A stretch of 9,377 nt of DNA, from contig JAHZAR010000042.1 of NCBI GenBank assembly GCA_019423835.1, forward strand, positions 5,994-15,370, written 5' to 3'. The notes beneath the pieces were generated by a model. The model made no database searches. It was not told the DNA's origin and saw nothing but the letters and a program-made list of their open reading frames with translations. The stretch is from Clostridiales bacterium (GTDB lineage Bacteria; Bacillota; Clostridia; Lachnospirales; Lachnospiraceae). The position numbers and the translations under genes are program-made. Below, piece by piece: positions 1 to 6,365 of this stretch (the stretch's first letter is position 1; each line of letters opens with the position of its first letter).

Positions 1-59
1 AGCCCCTGGCCGAGCTTCTCGATACCGTGCTGGGGAAAAGACAGATGGGACAGCAATAA
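1..59 (+). CDS. C-terminal tail of an upstream gene, probably spoIIP
   Basis: The first complete codon is at base 3. The frame reads PLAELLDTVLGKRQMGQQ and stops at TAA 57-59, so only 18 residues are visible. The amphipathic tail (PLAELLDTVL) resembles the final helix of SpoIIP-type sporulation hydrolases (Amidase_3-like peptidoglycan amidases acting in forespore engulfment). The main argument is synteny, since gpr-spoIIP-lepA-hemW is a common order in spore-forming Firmicutes. The identification is inference, because no catalytic residues lie inside the window. A 6-bp hairpin (62-67 with 75-80) starts just after the stop but has no T-tract, so transcription may continue into lepA. Confidence 0.45.
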   Translation, partial: PLAELLDTVLGKRQMGQQ

Positions 60-123
60 GGCTGGATGACCGGAATCCAGGACCGAAAAGACAGCACAGC
101 CGGCAAAAAATAGAGGCAGTCTG

Positions 124-152
124 TTGCAGGAAGAAGAAAAAAATGATATATT
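124..152 (+). promoter_or_regulatory. Candidate sigma-A promoter for lepA
   Basis: A -35-like TTGCAG lies at 124-129. After a 17-base spacer comes TATATT at 147-152, which matches the -10 consensus at five of six bases. It is preceded by TGA at 144-146, giving an extended -10 (TGN). The surrounding bases are A/T rich, unlike the rest of the window. Transcription would start near 159, giving a leader of about 80 bases before the lepA start. The -35 match is weak, and read-through from the upstream gene may also contribute. Confidence 0.5.
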
Positions 153-165
153 CTACTATATGCTG

Positions 166-213
166 CCCGGGTGCGGCAAAAGGGAGGGAGAGGATGTTTG
201 CCGCCCTTCCGGG
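166..213 (+). promoter_or_regulatory. Leader stem-loop upstream of lepA
   Basis: GCGGCAAA (173-180) pairs perfectly with TTTGCCGC (197-204) around a 16-base purine-rich loop. Outside a small internal loop, CCCGG (166-170) pairs with CCGGG (209-213). The 13 base pairs begin a few bases after the predicted transcription start and end 14 bases before the lepA Shine-Dalgarno. No T-tract follows, so it is not an intrinsic terminator. A 5' stabilising structure or a translational control element is possible. The pairing is seen directly, and any function is inference. Confidence 0.45.
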
Positions 214-239
214 ACAATACGAAGAAAAGAGGAGAACAG

Positions 240-2054
240 ATGGCAATAGTTGACCAGAGCAAAATCAGAAATTTTTGTATTATCGCACATATCGATCACG
301 GCAAGTCAACCCTTGCAGACAGAATTATAGAGATGACAGGCCTTCTCACCAGCAGGGAGATGCAGGCCCAGGTGCTTGACAACATGGAACTTGAGAGAGA
401 GAGGGGAATCACCATCAAGTCCCAGGCGGTGCGCACGGTATACAAGGCAAAGAATGGGGAGGAGTACATCTTCAATCTTATCGACACTCCGGGACACGTT
501 GACTTTAACTACGAGGTATCGCGAAGCCTCGCTGCCTGTGACGGGGCCATTCTGGTGGTAGACGCAGCCCAGGGAATCGAGGCCCAGACCCTGGCCAACG
601 TATACCTGGCCCTGGATCACGATCTGGACGTGTTCCCCGTTATTAATAAGGTAGATCTTCCCAGCGCAGATCCGGATCATGTGGCGGCGGAGATCGAGGA
701 TGTGATCGGACTGGAGGCCCACGACGCGCCGAGGATCTCGGCCAAGACAGGATTGAATGTGGATCAGGTGCTGGAACAGATCGTGGAAAAGATCCCCGCA
801 CCCAAGGGAGATCCCGAGGCTCCCCTTCAGGCTCTGATTTTTGACTCCCTCTACGACTCCTACCGGGGTGTCATCGTGTTCTGCCGTATAAAAAACGGAA
901 CGGTGAAGAAAGGCACTCCCATTAAGATGATGGCGACAGGAGCCACAGCAGAGGTTGTGGAGGTGGGATACTTCGGCGCCGGACAGTTTATCGCCTGCGG
1001 CGAGCTGTCTGCCGGAATGGTAGGCTATATTACGGCCAGCATCAAGAATGTGCGGGATACCCGGGTGGGAGATACTATTACAAACAGGGATAATCCCTGC
1101 AGCGAGCCTCTGCCGGGCTACAAGAAGGTAACGCCCATGGTGTACTGCGGCATGTACCCGGCCGACAGCGCCAAATATCCGGATCTGAGAGATGCGCTGG
1201 AGAAGCTGCAGCTCAATGACGCGGCCCTGTTCTTTGAGCCGGAGACCTCCCTGGCCCTGGGATTTGGATTCCGGTGCGGATTCTTAGGGCTTCTGCACCT
1301 GGATACTAGCGAGGAAAGGCTGGAGCGGGAGTACAACCTGGATCTGGTGATAACGGCCCCCGGCGTTATCTACCGCGTCCACAAGACCAAAGGAGAGATA
1401 ATTGAGCTGACGAACCCCTCCAACCTTCCGGATCCGTCAGAGATTGAATATATGGAGGAGCCCATTGTGACGGCTGAGATTATGGTGACATCCGACTATG
1501 TGGGAGCCATCATGCAGCTGTGCCAGGAGAGGAGAGGCAATTACCTGGGCATGGAGTACATTGAGGGAACAAGGGCGCTTTTGAAGTATGAGCTCCCGCT
1601 CAACGAGATTATCTATGACTTTTTCGATGCCCTGAAGTCCCGCTCCAGAGGCTATGCGTCCTTCGACTACGAGCTGAAGGGCTATGAGAGATCCGAGCTT
1701 GTAAAGCTGGACATCCTTGTAAACCGCGAGGAGGTGGATGCCCTCTCCTTCATCGTGTTTGCCGGCTCTGCCTACGAGAGGGGAAGGAAGATGTGCGAGA
1801 AACTAAAGGAGGAGATCCCCCGCCATCTGTTTGAGATCCCGATTCAGGCGGCCATCGGCGGCAAGGTCATTGCCAGGGAGACGGTGAAGGCCATGCGAAA
1901 GGACGTTCTGGCAAAATGTTACGGGGGCGATATTTCCCGAAAGAGAAAGCTGCTCGAGAAGCAGAAAGAGGGAAAGAAGCGTATGCGCCAGATCGGAAAT
2001 GTGGAGATCCCGCAGAAGGCATTTATGAGTGTTCTGAAGCTGGATGAAGAATAA
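240..2054 (+). CDS. lepA: Elongation factor 4 (LepA), ribosome-bound translational GTPase
   Basis: LepA/EF4 is a cytoplasmic GTPase that binds the ribosome. It has been linked to back-translocation and, in later work, to initiation and 30S biogenesis. The 604-residue length is normal for the family. The GTPase motifs are complete: G1 AHIDHGKS (16-23), G2 RGITI (55-59), G3 DTPGH (82-86), G4 NKVD (136-139) and G5 SAKTG (167-171). EF-G-like domains follow, then the LepA-specific C-terminal domain with the hallmark CYGGDISRKRKLLEKQKEGK region near the end. The ATG at 240 is chosen because AGAGGAG (228-234) lies 5 bases upstream and the product then begins MAIVDQSKIRNF, as expected for the family. 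An in-frame GTG at 171 would add 23 unrelated residues and lies inside the leader hairpin. hemW follows after 40 bases, probably in the same transcript. Confidence 0.98.
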   Translation: MAIVDQSKIRNFCIIAHIDHGKSTLADRIIEMTGLLTSREMQAQVLDNMELERERGITIKSQAVRTVYKAKNGEEYIFNLIDTPGHVDFNYEVSRSLAACDGAILVVDAAQGIEAQTLANVYLALDHDLDVFPVINKVDLPSADPDHVAAEIEDVIGLEAHDAPRISAKTGLNVDQVLEQIVEKIPAPKGDPEAPLQALIFDSLYDSYRGVIVFCRIKNGTVKKGTPIKMMATGATAEVVEVGYFGAGQFIACGELSAGMVGYITASIKNVRDTRVGDTITNRDNPCSEPLPGYKKVTPMVYCGMYPADSAKYPDLRDALEKLQLNDAALFFEPETSLALGFGFRCGFLGLLHLDTSEERLEREYNLDLVITAPGVIYRVHKTKGEIIELTNPSNLPDPSEIEYMEEPIVTAEIMVTSDYVGAIMQLCQERRGNYLGMEYIEGTRALLKYELPLNEIIYDFFDALKSRSRGYASFDYELKGYERSELVKLDILVNREEVDALSFIVFAGSAYERGRKMCEKLKEEIPRHLFEIPIQAAIGGKVIARETVKAMRKDVLAKCYGGDISRKRKLLEKQKEGKKRMRQIGNVEIPQKAFMSVLKLDEE

Positions 2055-2094
2055 TTGCGGAATGAAACGGAATAAAGAAAAAGGAGCCGTACAG

Positions 2095-3435
2095 ATGGAA
2101 ACAGGCAGCAGACGTATCCCTCTGGAGCTCTATATCCACATCCCCTTCTGTATCCGCAAATGTGCCTACTGCGACTTTCTGTCCTTTCCGGCAGGAGAGG
2201 AGGAGCGAAACCTCTATGTGGAACAGCTGGCGAGGGAGATTGAGGAGGCGGGTGCCGCTTTCGGTGAATATGTGGCAGAGACGGTATTTATCGGAGGCGG
2301 CACCCCCTCTGTGCTTGAAGCCGCGCAGATTGGAAGGATTATGGATGCAGTGAAGGAGAGCTTTCATTTATCGGAGGAAGCAGAAATTACCATGGAGGTC
2401 AACCCTGGTACGGCCAGTCCCGACAAGCTGAGAAGCTGGCGCCGCTCAGGTATCAACCGCCTGAGCCTGGGGCTTCAGTCTGCACAGAATCGGGAGCTCG
2501 GATACCTGGGGAGGATTCACACGGCGGAGGACTTTCTGGAGAGCTTTCATGCAGCCAGAGAGGCAGGATTTGAGAACATCAATGTGGATCTTATGTCCGC
2601 TCTCCCCGGCCAGACAGAGGAGGCATGGGAGGACACCCTGAGAAAGGTTCTGGCCCTAAAGCCGGAACACATCTCAGCCTACAGCCTGATGATTGAAGAA
2701 GGAACCCCGTTTTATGAGAAGTACGGAACAGAGGGGAAGGAAAGAGAGGGGGAGGTCCGGGCGGATCTGCCGCCCCTGCCGGATGAGGATACGGAGCGGG
2801 GCATGTATGAGGCTGCGGAGCGGATTCTGAGAGAGGCAGGATATCACCGCTATGAGATTTCCAACTATGCAAGGCCGGGGTTTGAGTGCCGCCACAACAG
2901 AGGATACTGGACAGGCACAGAGTATCTGGGACTTGGACTGGGAGCTTCTTCCTATATAATAAGAAACCGGGAAGCAGACCGGGGAGGCTGCCCGGATGAG
3001 GCCGGCCTTCTGACACTTTCCGGAGCGGAGCGATTTTCAAATACTCCGGATATGGAGAAATACCTGGCATATTCCAGGGAAGACTTCAGGGCGGGAAGGC
3101 ATACAGAGGGAAGAGAATGCCTCACCTGGAAGGACAGGATGGAAGAGTTTATGTTTCTGGGGCTTAGACTCACAGAAGGGGTGGCAGAACAGGAATTTGA
3201 ATGCCGGTTTGGCTGTCCCATCAGGCAGGTTTATGGGAAGGTACTGGCAGAGTGCGTTCGAGAAGGGCTGATGGAATATACGCATGATCCCGCCTGCAGC
3301 GGGAGCGTGAGCCCGGACGGCCCGGTTCAGGCCCAGGGCAAAGAGGCCCCGGACGGCCGGTGGCGCCTGACAGGCAGAGGCGTGGATGTGAGCAACTGGG
3401 TGCTGGCAAAATTCCTTATAGATGAAAAGGTGTAG
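2095..3435 (+). CDS. hemW: Heme chaperone HemW (radical SAM, HemN-like)
   Basis: This is a radical-SAM protein of the HemW branch, long annotated as oxygen-independent coproporphyrinogen III oxidase but now regarded as a heme-binding chaperone. The cluster motif CIRKCAYCDF has Cys19, Cys23 and Cys26. The CDF ending separates HemW from true HemN, which carries a further Cys there. GGGTPS (67-72), EVNPGT (101-106) and the HemW motif HNRGYW (267-272) are present, and RWRLTGRGVDVSN (422-434) lies in the C-terminal winged-helix part. The ATG at 2095 has AAGGAG (2081-2086) 8 bases upstream. An earlier in-frame ATG at 2044 overlaps lepA and lacks a ribosome binding site. At 446 residues it is longer than the usual roughly 380, because of apparent insertions near residues 212-224, 289-311 and 397-421. 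The motifs are intact, so it is probably functional. Confidence 0.95.
   Translation: METGSRRIPLELYIHIPFCIRKCAYCDFLSFPAGEEERNLYVEQLAREIEEAGAAFGEYVAETVFIGGGTPSVLEAAQIGRIMDAVKESFHLSEEAEITMEVNPGTASPDKLRSWRRSGINRLSLGLQSAQNRELGYLGRIHTAEDFLESFHAAREAGFENINVDLMSALPGQTEEAWEDTLRKVLALKPEHISAYSLMIEEGTPFYEKYGTEGKEREGEVRADLPPLPDEDTERGMYEAAERILREAGYHRYEISNYARPGFECRHNRGYWTGTEYLGLGLGASSYIIRNREADRGGCPDEAGLLTLSGAERFSNTPDMEKYLAYSREDFRAGRHTEGRECLTWKDRMEEFMFLGLRLTEGVAEQEFECRFGCPIRQVYGKVLAECVREGLMEYTHDPACSGSVSPDGPVQAQGKEAPDGRWRLTGRGVDVSNWVLAKFLIDEKV
3312..3358 (+). repeat. 11-bp direct repeat, 36-base period, inside hemW
   Basis: CCCGGACGGCC occurs at 3312-3322 and again at 3348-3358, exactly 36 bases (12 codons) apart and in the same reading frame. 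The copies encode SPDG and APDG within a Gly/Pro/Gln-rich insertion of HemW. The stretch is more GC rich than its surroundings. It may be the trace of an in-frame slippage duplication. Confidence 0.6.
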
Positions 3436-3438
3436 CGG

Positions 3439-3468
3439 TTGTCTGAATGTTGTTTTGTGTGCTATCAT
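3439..3468 (+). promoter_or_regulatory. Candidate promoter for the TSUP transporter gene
   Basis: TTGTCT (3439-3444) is followed after 18 bases by TATCAT (3463-3468). A TGC at 3460-3462 supplies an extended -10. The site begins 3 bases after the hemW stop in a locally T-rich patch. Transcription would start near 3475, giving a leader of about 190 bases. The consensus match is good but not perfect, and no terminator separates it from hemW, so the downstream genes may have both read-through and local initiation. Confidence 0.45.
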
Positions 3469-3664
3469 GTAAAACAGTGAAGACAGGCAGGCATACAGGG
3501 CCAAAGAAGCAAAAGAAAAACCGGCAGAAGCAGAAGGCCGGCCAGACAGAGACCGGCACCTCAAGAGCATACAGAAAATGATAAAACATAAGAGCCGGAG
3601 CAGAGGGCAGAGCCCGTGCAGCCTCTGACCTGATCTGCATTCCAGCCATACTGGGAGGAAAAAA
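3469..3664 (+). other. Long non-coding leader with alternating complementary blocks
   Basis: No credible gene lies here. Four short blocks can pair: CCGGC (3521-3525), GCCGG (3537-3541), CCGGC (3553-3557) and GCCGG (3594-3598). The first three starts are spaced by 16 bases. Pairing 1:2 with 3:4 excludes pairing 2:3. A small GGGC-AGA-GCCC hairpin (3605-3615) follows. The region is purine rich and I recognise no known riboswitch class. The ribosome binding site GGGAGGA of the next gene is at 3653-3659. Regulatory function is unproven. Confidence 0.3.
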
Positions 3665-4423
3665 ATGGAACTTACACTGACACAATATCTGCTCGTCTGT
3701 CCCCTCGTATTTCTGGCAGGCCTGATGGATTCCATCGCAGGCGGAGGGGGACTTATCTCACTCCCAGCCTTTATGATAGCCGGAATCCCGGCACACCTTT
3801 CTCTGGGAAGCAATAAGATGTGCTCTGTGATGGGAACGGTCGTCTCCACAGCCAGATTCGCAAAAAATGGGTTTATTAATTTTAAAACCTCCATCTGGTT
3901 TGCCGCTGCAGCCCTGGTTGGCTCTTCCATCGGCTCCCATCTTGTGCTCCTGGTGAGCGAGGGAGTGATCGAAAAGCTGATGCTTGTCATCCTGCCGGTT
4001 GTGGCAGTCTATGTGCTCTGGAATAAGAATCTGGGAGATGACTCCAGGGCGGGGACTCTCTCCAGGGGGAAGATGTTTGCCGTCAGCATGGCGGCGGCAC
4101 TGATTGTGGGAGCCTACGACGGATTCTACGGGCCAGGCACGGGGACCTTCCTGATCCTGATTTTAACGGGGGCAGCCCGCTACACTATGAAGGAGGCTGC
4201 GGGGACGACGAAGGTGATCAATCTGGCCTCCAATGCGGCCGCCTTTGCCACCTTCCTTCTGAACGGAAAGGTGCTGATTCCCCTTGGATTTGTATCCGGC
4301 CTGTTCTGCATACTGGGACACTACATCGGATCCGGCCTGGTACTCACAAATGGGAAAAAAATTGTGCGCCCGGTGGTTCTCATTGTGCTGGCGATCCTGT
4401 TTGTCAAGGTTCTGGTAGGATAG
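3665..4423 (+). CDS. TSUP family (YfcA/TauE-like) membrane transporter
   Basis: This 252-residue integral membrane protein belongs to the TSUP family (Pfam TauE), whose characterised members export sulfite, sulfoacetate or related organosulfur anions. About seven to eight hydrophobic segments are visible, roughly at 7-20, 28-42, 76-97, 102-119, 136-171, 184-200, 203-226 and 234-251. The two-fold internal repeat typical of the family shows as GLMDSIAGGGGLISLP (19-34) and GAYDGFYGPGTGTF (149-162), each followed by a matched small-residue segment. The ATG at 3665 has GGGAGGA 5 bases upstream. The substrate cannot be read from sequence. The sulfur-handling genes further downstream (cysteine desulfurase, thiI) are only a loose contextual hint. 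It lies between hemW and prmA, where many Firmicutes carry hrcA-grpE-dnaK-dnaJ. The 157-base gap after it shows no clear promoter or terminator. Confidence 0.9.
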   Translation: MELTLTQYLLVCPLVFLAGLMDSIAGGGGLISLPAFMIAGIPAHLSLGSNKMCSVMGTVVSTARFAKNGFINFKTSIWFAAAALVGSSIGSHLVLLVSEGVIEKLMLVILPVVAVYVLWNKNLGDDSRAGTLSRGKMFAVSMAAALIVGAYDGFYGPGTGTFLILILTGAARYTMKEAAGTTKVINLASNAAAFATFLLNGKVLIPLGFVSGLFCILGHYIGSGLVLTNGKKIVRPVVLIVLAILFVKVLVG

Positions 4424-4580
4424 CGGGACTTTCTGCAACAGCCCGGGCGGCTGCCGGAAAGAAGGAGGCTGGACGGCCGCCATTTGCGGACCGCTCAGTC
4501 TCAGAATGGGACAGAGTAAGAATAAGACAGATTCGGAAAGACGACGGAGAGGAAAGCAGGAGAAACGGAGGTAACTGCAG

Positions 4581-5540
4581 ATGAAATGGAAAAAATTTAC
4601 GCTGACCACCACCACAGAGGCGGTGGATCTGGTCAGCAGCATGTTTGATGAGATCGGAATTGAGGGAATCGAGATTGAGGACAATGTGCCTCTGACGGAG
4701 AAGGAGACGAAGGGAATGTTTATCGACATTCTCCCGGAGCTTCCGCCGGACGACGGGACAGCGAAGGTCAGCTTCTATCTGGATGACGATGCAGACACAG
4801 AAGGTATTCTCAGACAGGTGAGGGAGGGGCTTGAGGAGCTTAAGCTGTTTGTAAATCTGGGAGCCTGCACCATTGAGGAGTCAGAGACGGAGGACAAGGA
4901 CTGGATTAACAACTGGAAGCAGTATTTTAAGCCCTTCACTGTGGATGACATCCTGATTAAGCCTACTTGGGAGGAGATTCCAAAGGAGCATGAGGACAAG
5001 CTGCTGATCCAGATCGATCCGGGAACCGCCTTCGGGACGGGAATGCATGAGACAACCCAGCTGTGTATCCGCCAGCTGAAGAAATATGTGACTCCCGAGA
5101 CCAGACTCCTGGATGTGGGAACCGGAAGCGGAATCCTTGGAATTGCTGCCTTGAAGCTGGGGGCCAGGGAAGTGTTCGGAACCGATCTGGACGAAAATGC
5201 CATTGCGGCGGTGGGAGAAAATCTGGAGGCAAACGGAATTAAAGAGGGACGATTTACTGTTGTCCAGGGAAACATCATTGACGATAAGGAGATACAGGAT
5301 AAAGCCGGCTACGAGTGCTATGACGTGGCAGTGGCCAATATCCTGGCAGATGTGATCATCCTGCTTCAGAAGGAGATCCCGGTTCACATCAAAAAGGGCG
5401 GTATCTTTATCACATCAGGAATCATCAACATGAAGGAGCAGGCTGTGAGGGAGGCATTTGCGGCCAATGACTCCTTTGAGGTTTTAGAGGTAACCTGCCA
5501 GGGAGAGTGGGTCAGCGTGACTGCAAGGAGAGTAAAATAA
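4581..5540 (+). CDS. prmA: Ribosomal protein L11 methyltransferase PrmA
   Basis: PrmA is a cytoplasmic SAM-dependent methyltransferase that trimethylates ribosomal protein L11. The 319-residue length is normal for the family. An N-terminal L11-recognition domain (about 1-100) is followed by a linker with DWINNWKQYFKPF (107-119), then PGTAFGTGMHETT (147-159), which is highly diagnostic of PrmA. The class I Rossmann motif I reads LDVGTGSGILG (177-187), and VANILADVI supplies the catalytic-loop Asn. The start is supported by GGAGGTAA (4567-4574), a near-perfect Shine-Dalgarno, with the ATG 8 bases after GGAGGT. rsmE follows after only 18 bases, so the two rRNA/ribosomal-protein methyltransferases are probably co-transcribed, as in Bacillus. 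No close promoter was found upstream, so expression may depend on the promoter before the transporter gene. Confidence 0.97.
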   Translation: MKWKKFTLTTTTEAVDLVSSMFDEIGIEGIEIEDNVPLTEKETKGMFIDILPELPPDDGTAKVSFYLDDDADTEGILRQVREGLEELKLFVNLGACTIEESETEDKDWINNWKQYFKPFTVDDILIKPTWEEIPKEHEDKLLIQIDPGTAFGTGMHETTQLCIRQLKKYVTPETRLLDVGTGSGILGIAALKLGAREVFGTDLDENAIAAVGENLEANGIKEGRFTVVQGNIIDDKEIQDKAGYECYDVAVANILADVIILLQKEIPVHIKKGGIFITSGIINMKEQAVREAFAANDSFEVLEVTCQGEWVSVTARRVK

Positions 5541-5558
5541 GAGGGGTTTTAAGGGCGC

Positions 5559-6302
5559 ATGTATCATTTTTTTGTTGACAGATCCCAGATCCATCCGGAA
5601 CACATCACGATTACAGGGCCGGATGTCAACCATATCAGGAATGTCCTGCGGATGAAGACCGGAGAGCAGGTATTAATCAGCAACGGAGAGGACCGGGATT
5701 ATCTCTGCCGTCTGTCCCGGATCGATCCGGATGAGGTGGAGGCAGAGATTATCCGGGAAAAAGAGGAGACAACAGAGCTTCCCGCCAGAGTCTACCTGTT
5801 TCAGGGGCTTCCAAAGGGAGATAAGATGGAGCTGATCATTCAGAAGGCAGTGGAGCTTGGAGTCTGGCAGATTATCCCTGTGGCCTCCAGGCGGACGGTG
5901 GTAAAGCTGGATAAGAAGAAGGAGGAGGCAAAGCTCAGACGGTGGAATGCCATTTCGGAGAGCGCGGCCAAGCAGTCTAAGAGACGGATCATCCCCCGGA
6001 TCGCCCCGGTTATGGAGTTTCGGGAAGCGCTCTCGGCTGTCTCCGGCTTCGACCTGGCCTGCATCCCCTATGAGTGCGAGTCGGGCATGGAGGCTGTCAG
6101 GAAATTTGTAGGTCAGGCAGACGCCGGGCAGAGGATTGCCGTATTCATCGGGCCGGAGGGAGGCTTTGAGGAGGCGGAAATCGAGGCGGCTGTCCAGGCG
6201 GGAGTTGTGCCGGTAAGTCTTGGAAAGCGGATTCTGAGGACAGAGACGGCAGGACTGTGCATGCTGTCTGTGCTGGCATTTAAGCTGGAGGGCGGAATTT
6301 AA
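5559..6302 (+). CDS. rsmE: 16S rRNA (uracil1498-N3)-methyltransferase RsmE
   Basis: RsmE is a SPOUT-fold methyltransferase that makes m3U1498 of 16S rRNA in the decoding region of the 30S subunit. At 247 residues it is of usual length. The N-terminal PUA-like part contains DVNHIRNVLRMKTG (22-35). QGLPKGDKMELIIQKAVELG opens the SPOUT domain. The knotted SAM-binding site shows as GPEGGFEEAE (198-207) and LGKRILRTETA (221-231). The ribosome binding signal is unusual: AGAGGGG (5540-5546) is 12 bases from the ATG, and AAGGG (5551-5555) only 3 bases. Translation may therefore be helped by ribosomes finishing prmA 18 bases upstream. The ATG at 5559 is the natural start, since MYHFFVD matches the family N-terminus. 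Confidence 0.96.
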   Translation: MYHFFVDRSQIHPEHITITGPDVNHIRNVLRMKTGEQVLISNGEDRDYLCRLSRIDPDEVEAEIIREKEETTELPARVYLFQGLPKGDKMELIIQKAVELGVWQIIPVASRRTVVKLDKKKEEAKLRRWNAISESAAKQSKRRIIPRIAPVMEFREALSAVSGFDLACIPYECESGMEAVRKFVGQADAGQRIAVFIGPEGGFEEAEIEAAVQAGVVPVSLGKRILRTETAGLCMLSVLAFKLEGGI

Positions 6303-6365
6303 GAGAGACATACGGTGGAGGGCAGACGCAGTGTCCGCTGCACCGGGGAAGAAAAGGAGCAGAGA

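Noticed and set aside
62..80. Hairpin after the upstream stop codon as a terminator
   Set aside because: It has only 6 bp and no following T-run. It may be chance pairing.
171..239. GTG extension of lepA by 23 residues
   Set aside because: The added residues do not match LepA, the GTG sits in the leader stem-loop, and the ATG at 240 has the proper Shine-Dalgarno.
3037..3990. 317-codon open frame on the minus strand across hemW end, leader and TSUP start
   Set aside because: It overlaps two well-supported genes, has no recognisable motif, and its composition (Ser/Pro/Arg/His/Cys rich) is that of an antisense shadow.
4446..4482. GGCGGC/GCCGCC inverted pair after the transporter gene as a terminator
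   Set aside because: It has only 6 bp with a loop of about 25 bases and no T-tract, in a GC-rich stretch where such pairs are common.
6315..6365. GTG extension of the cysteine desulfurase
   Set aside because: The family starts close to the YFDNSATT motif, and AAAGGAG is correctly spaced only for the ATG at 6366.
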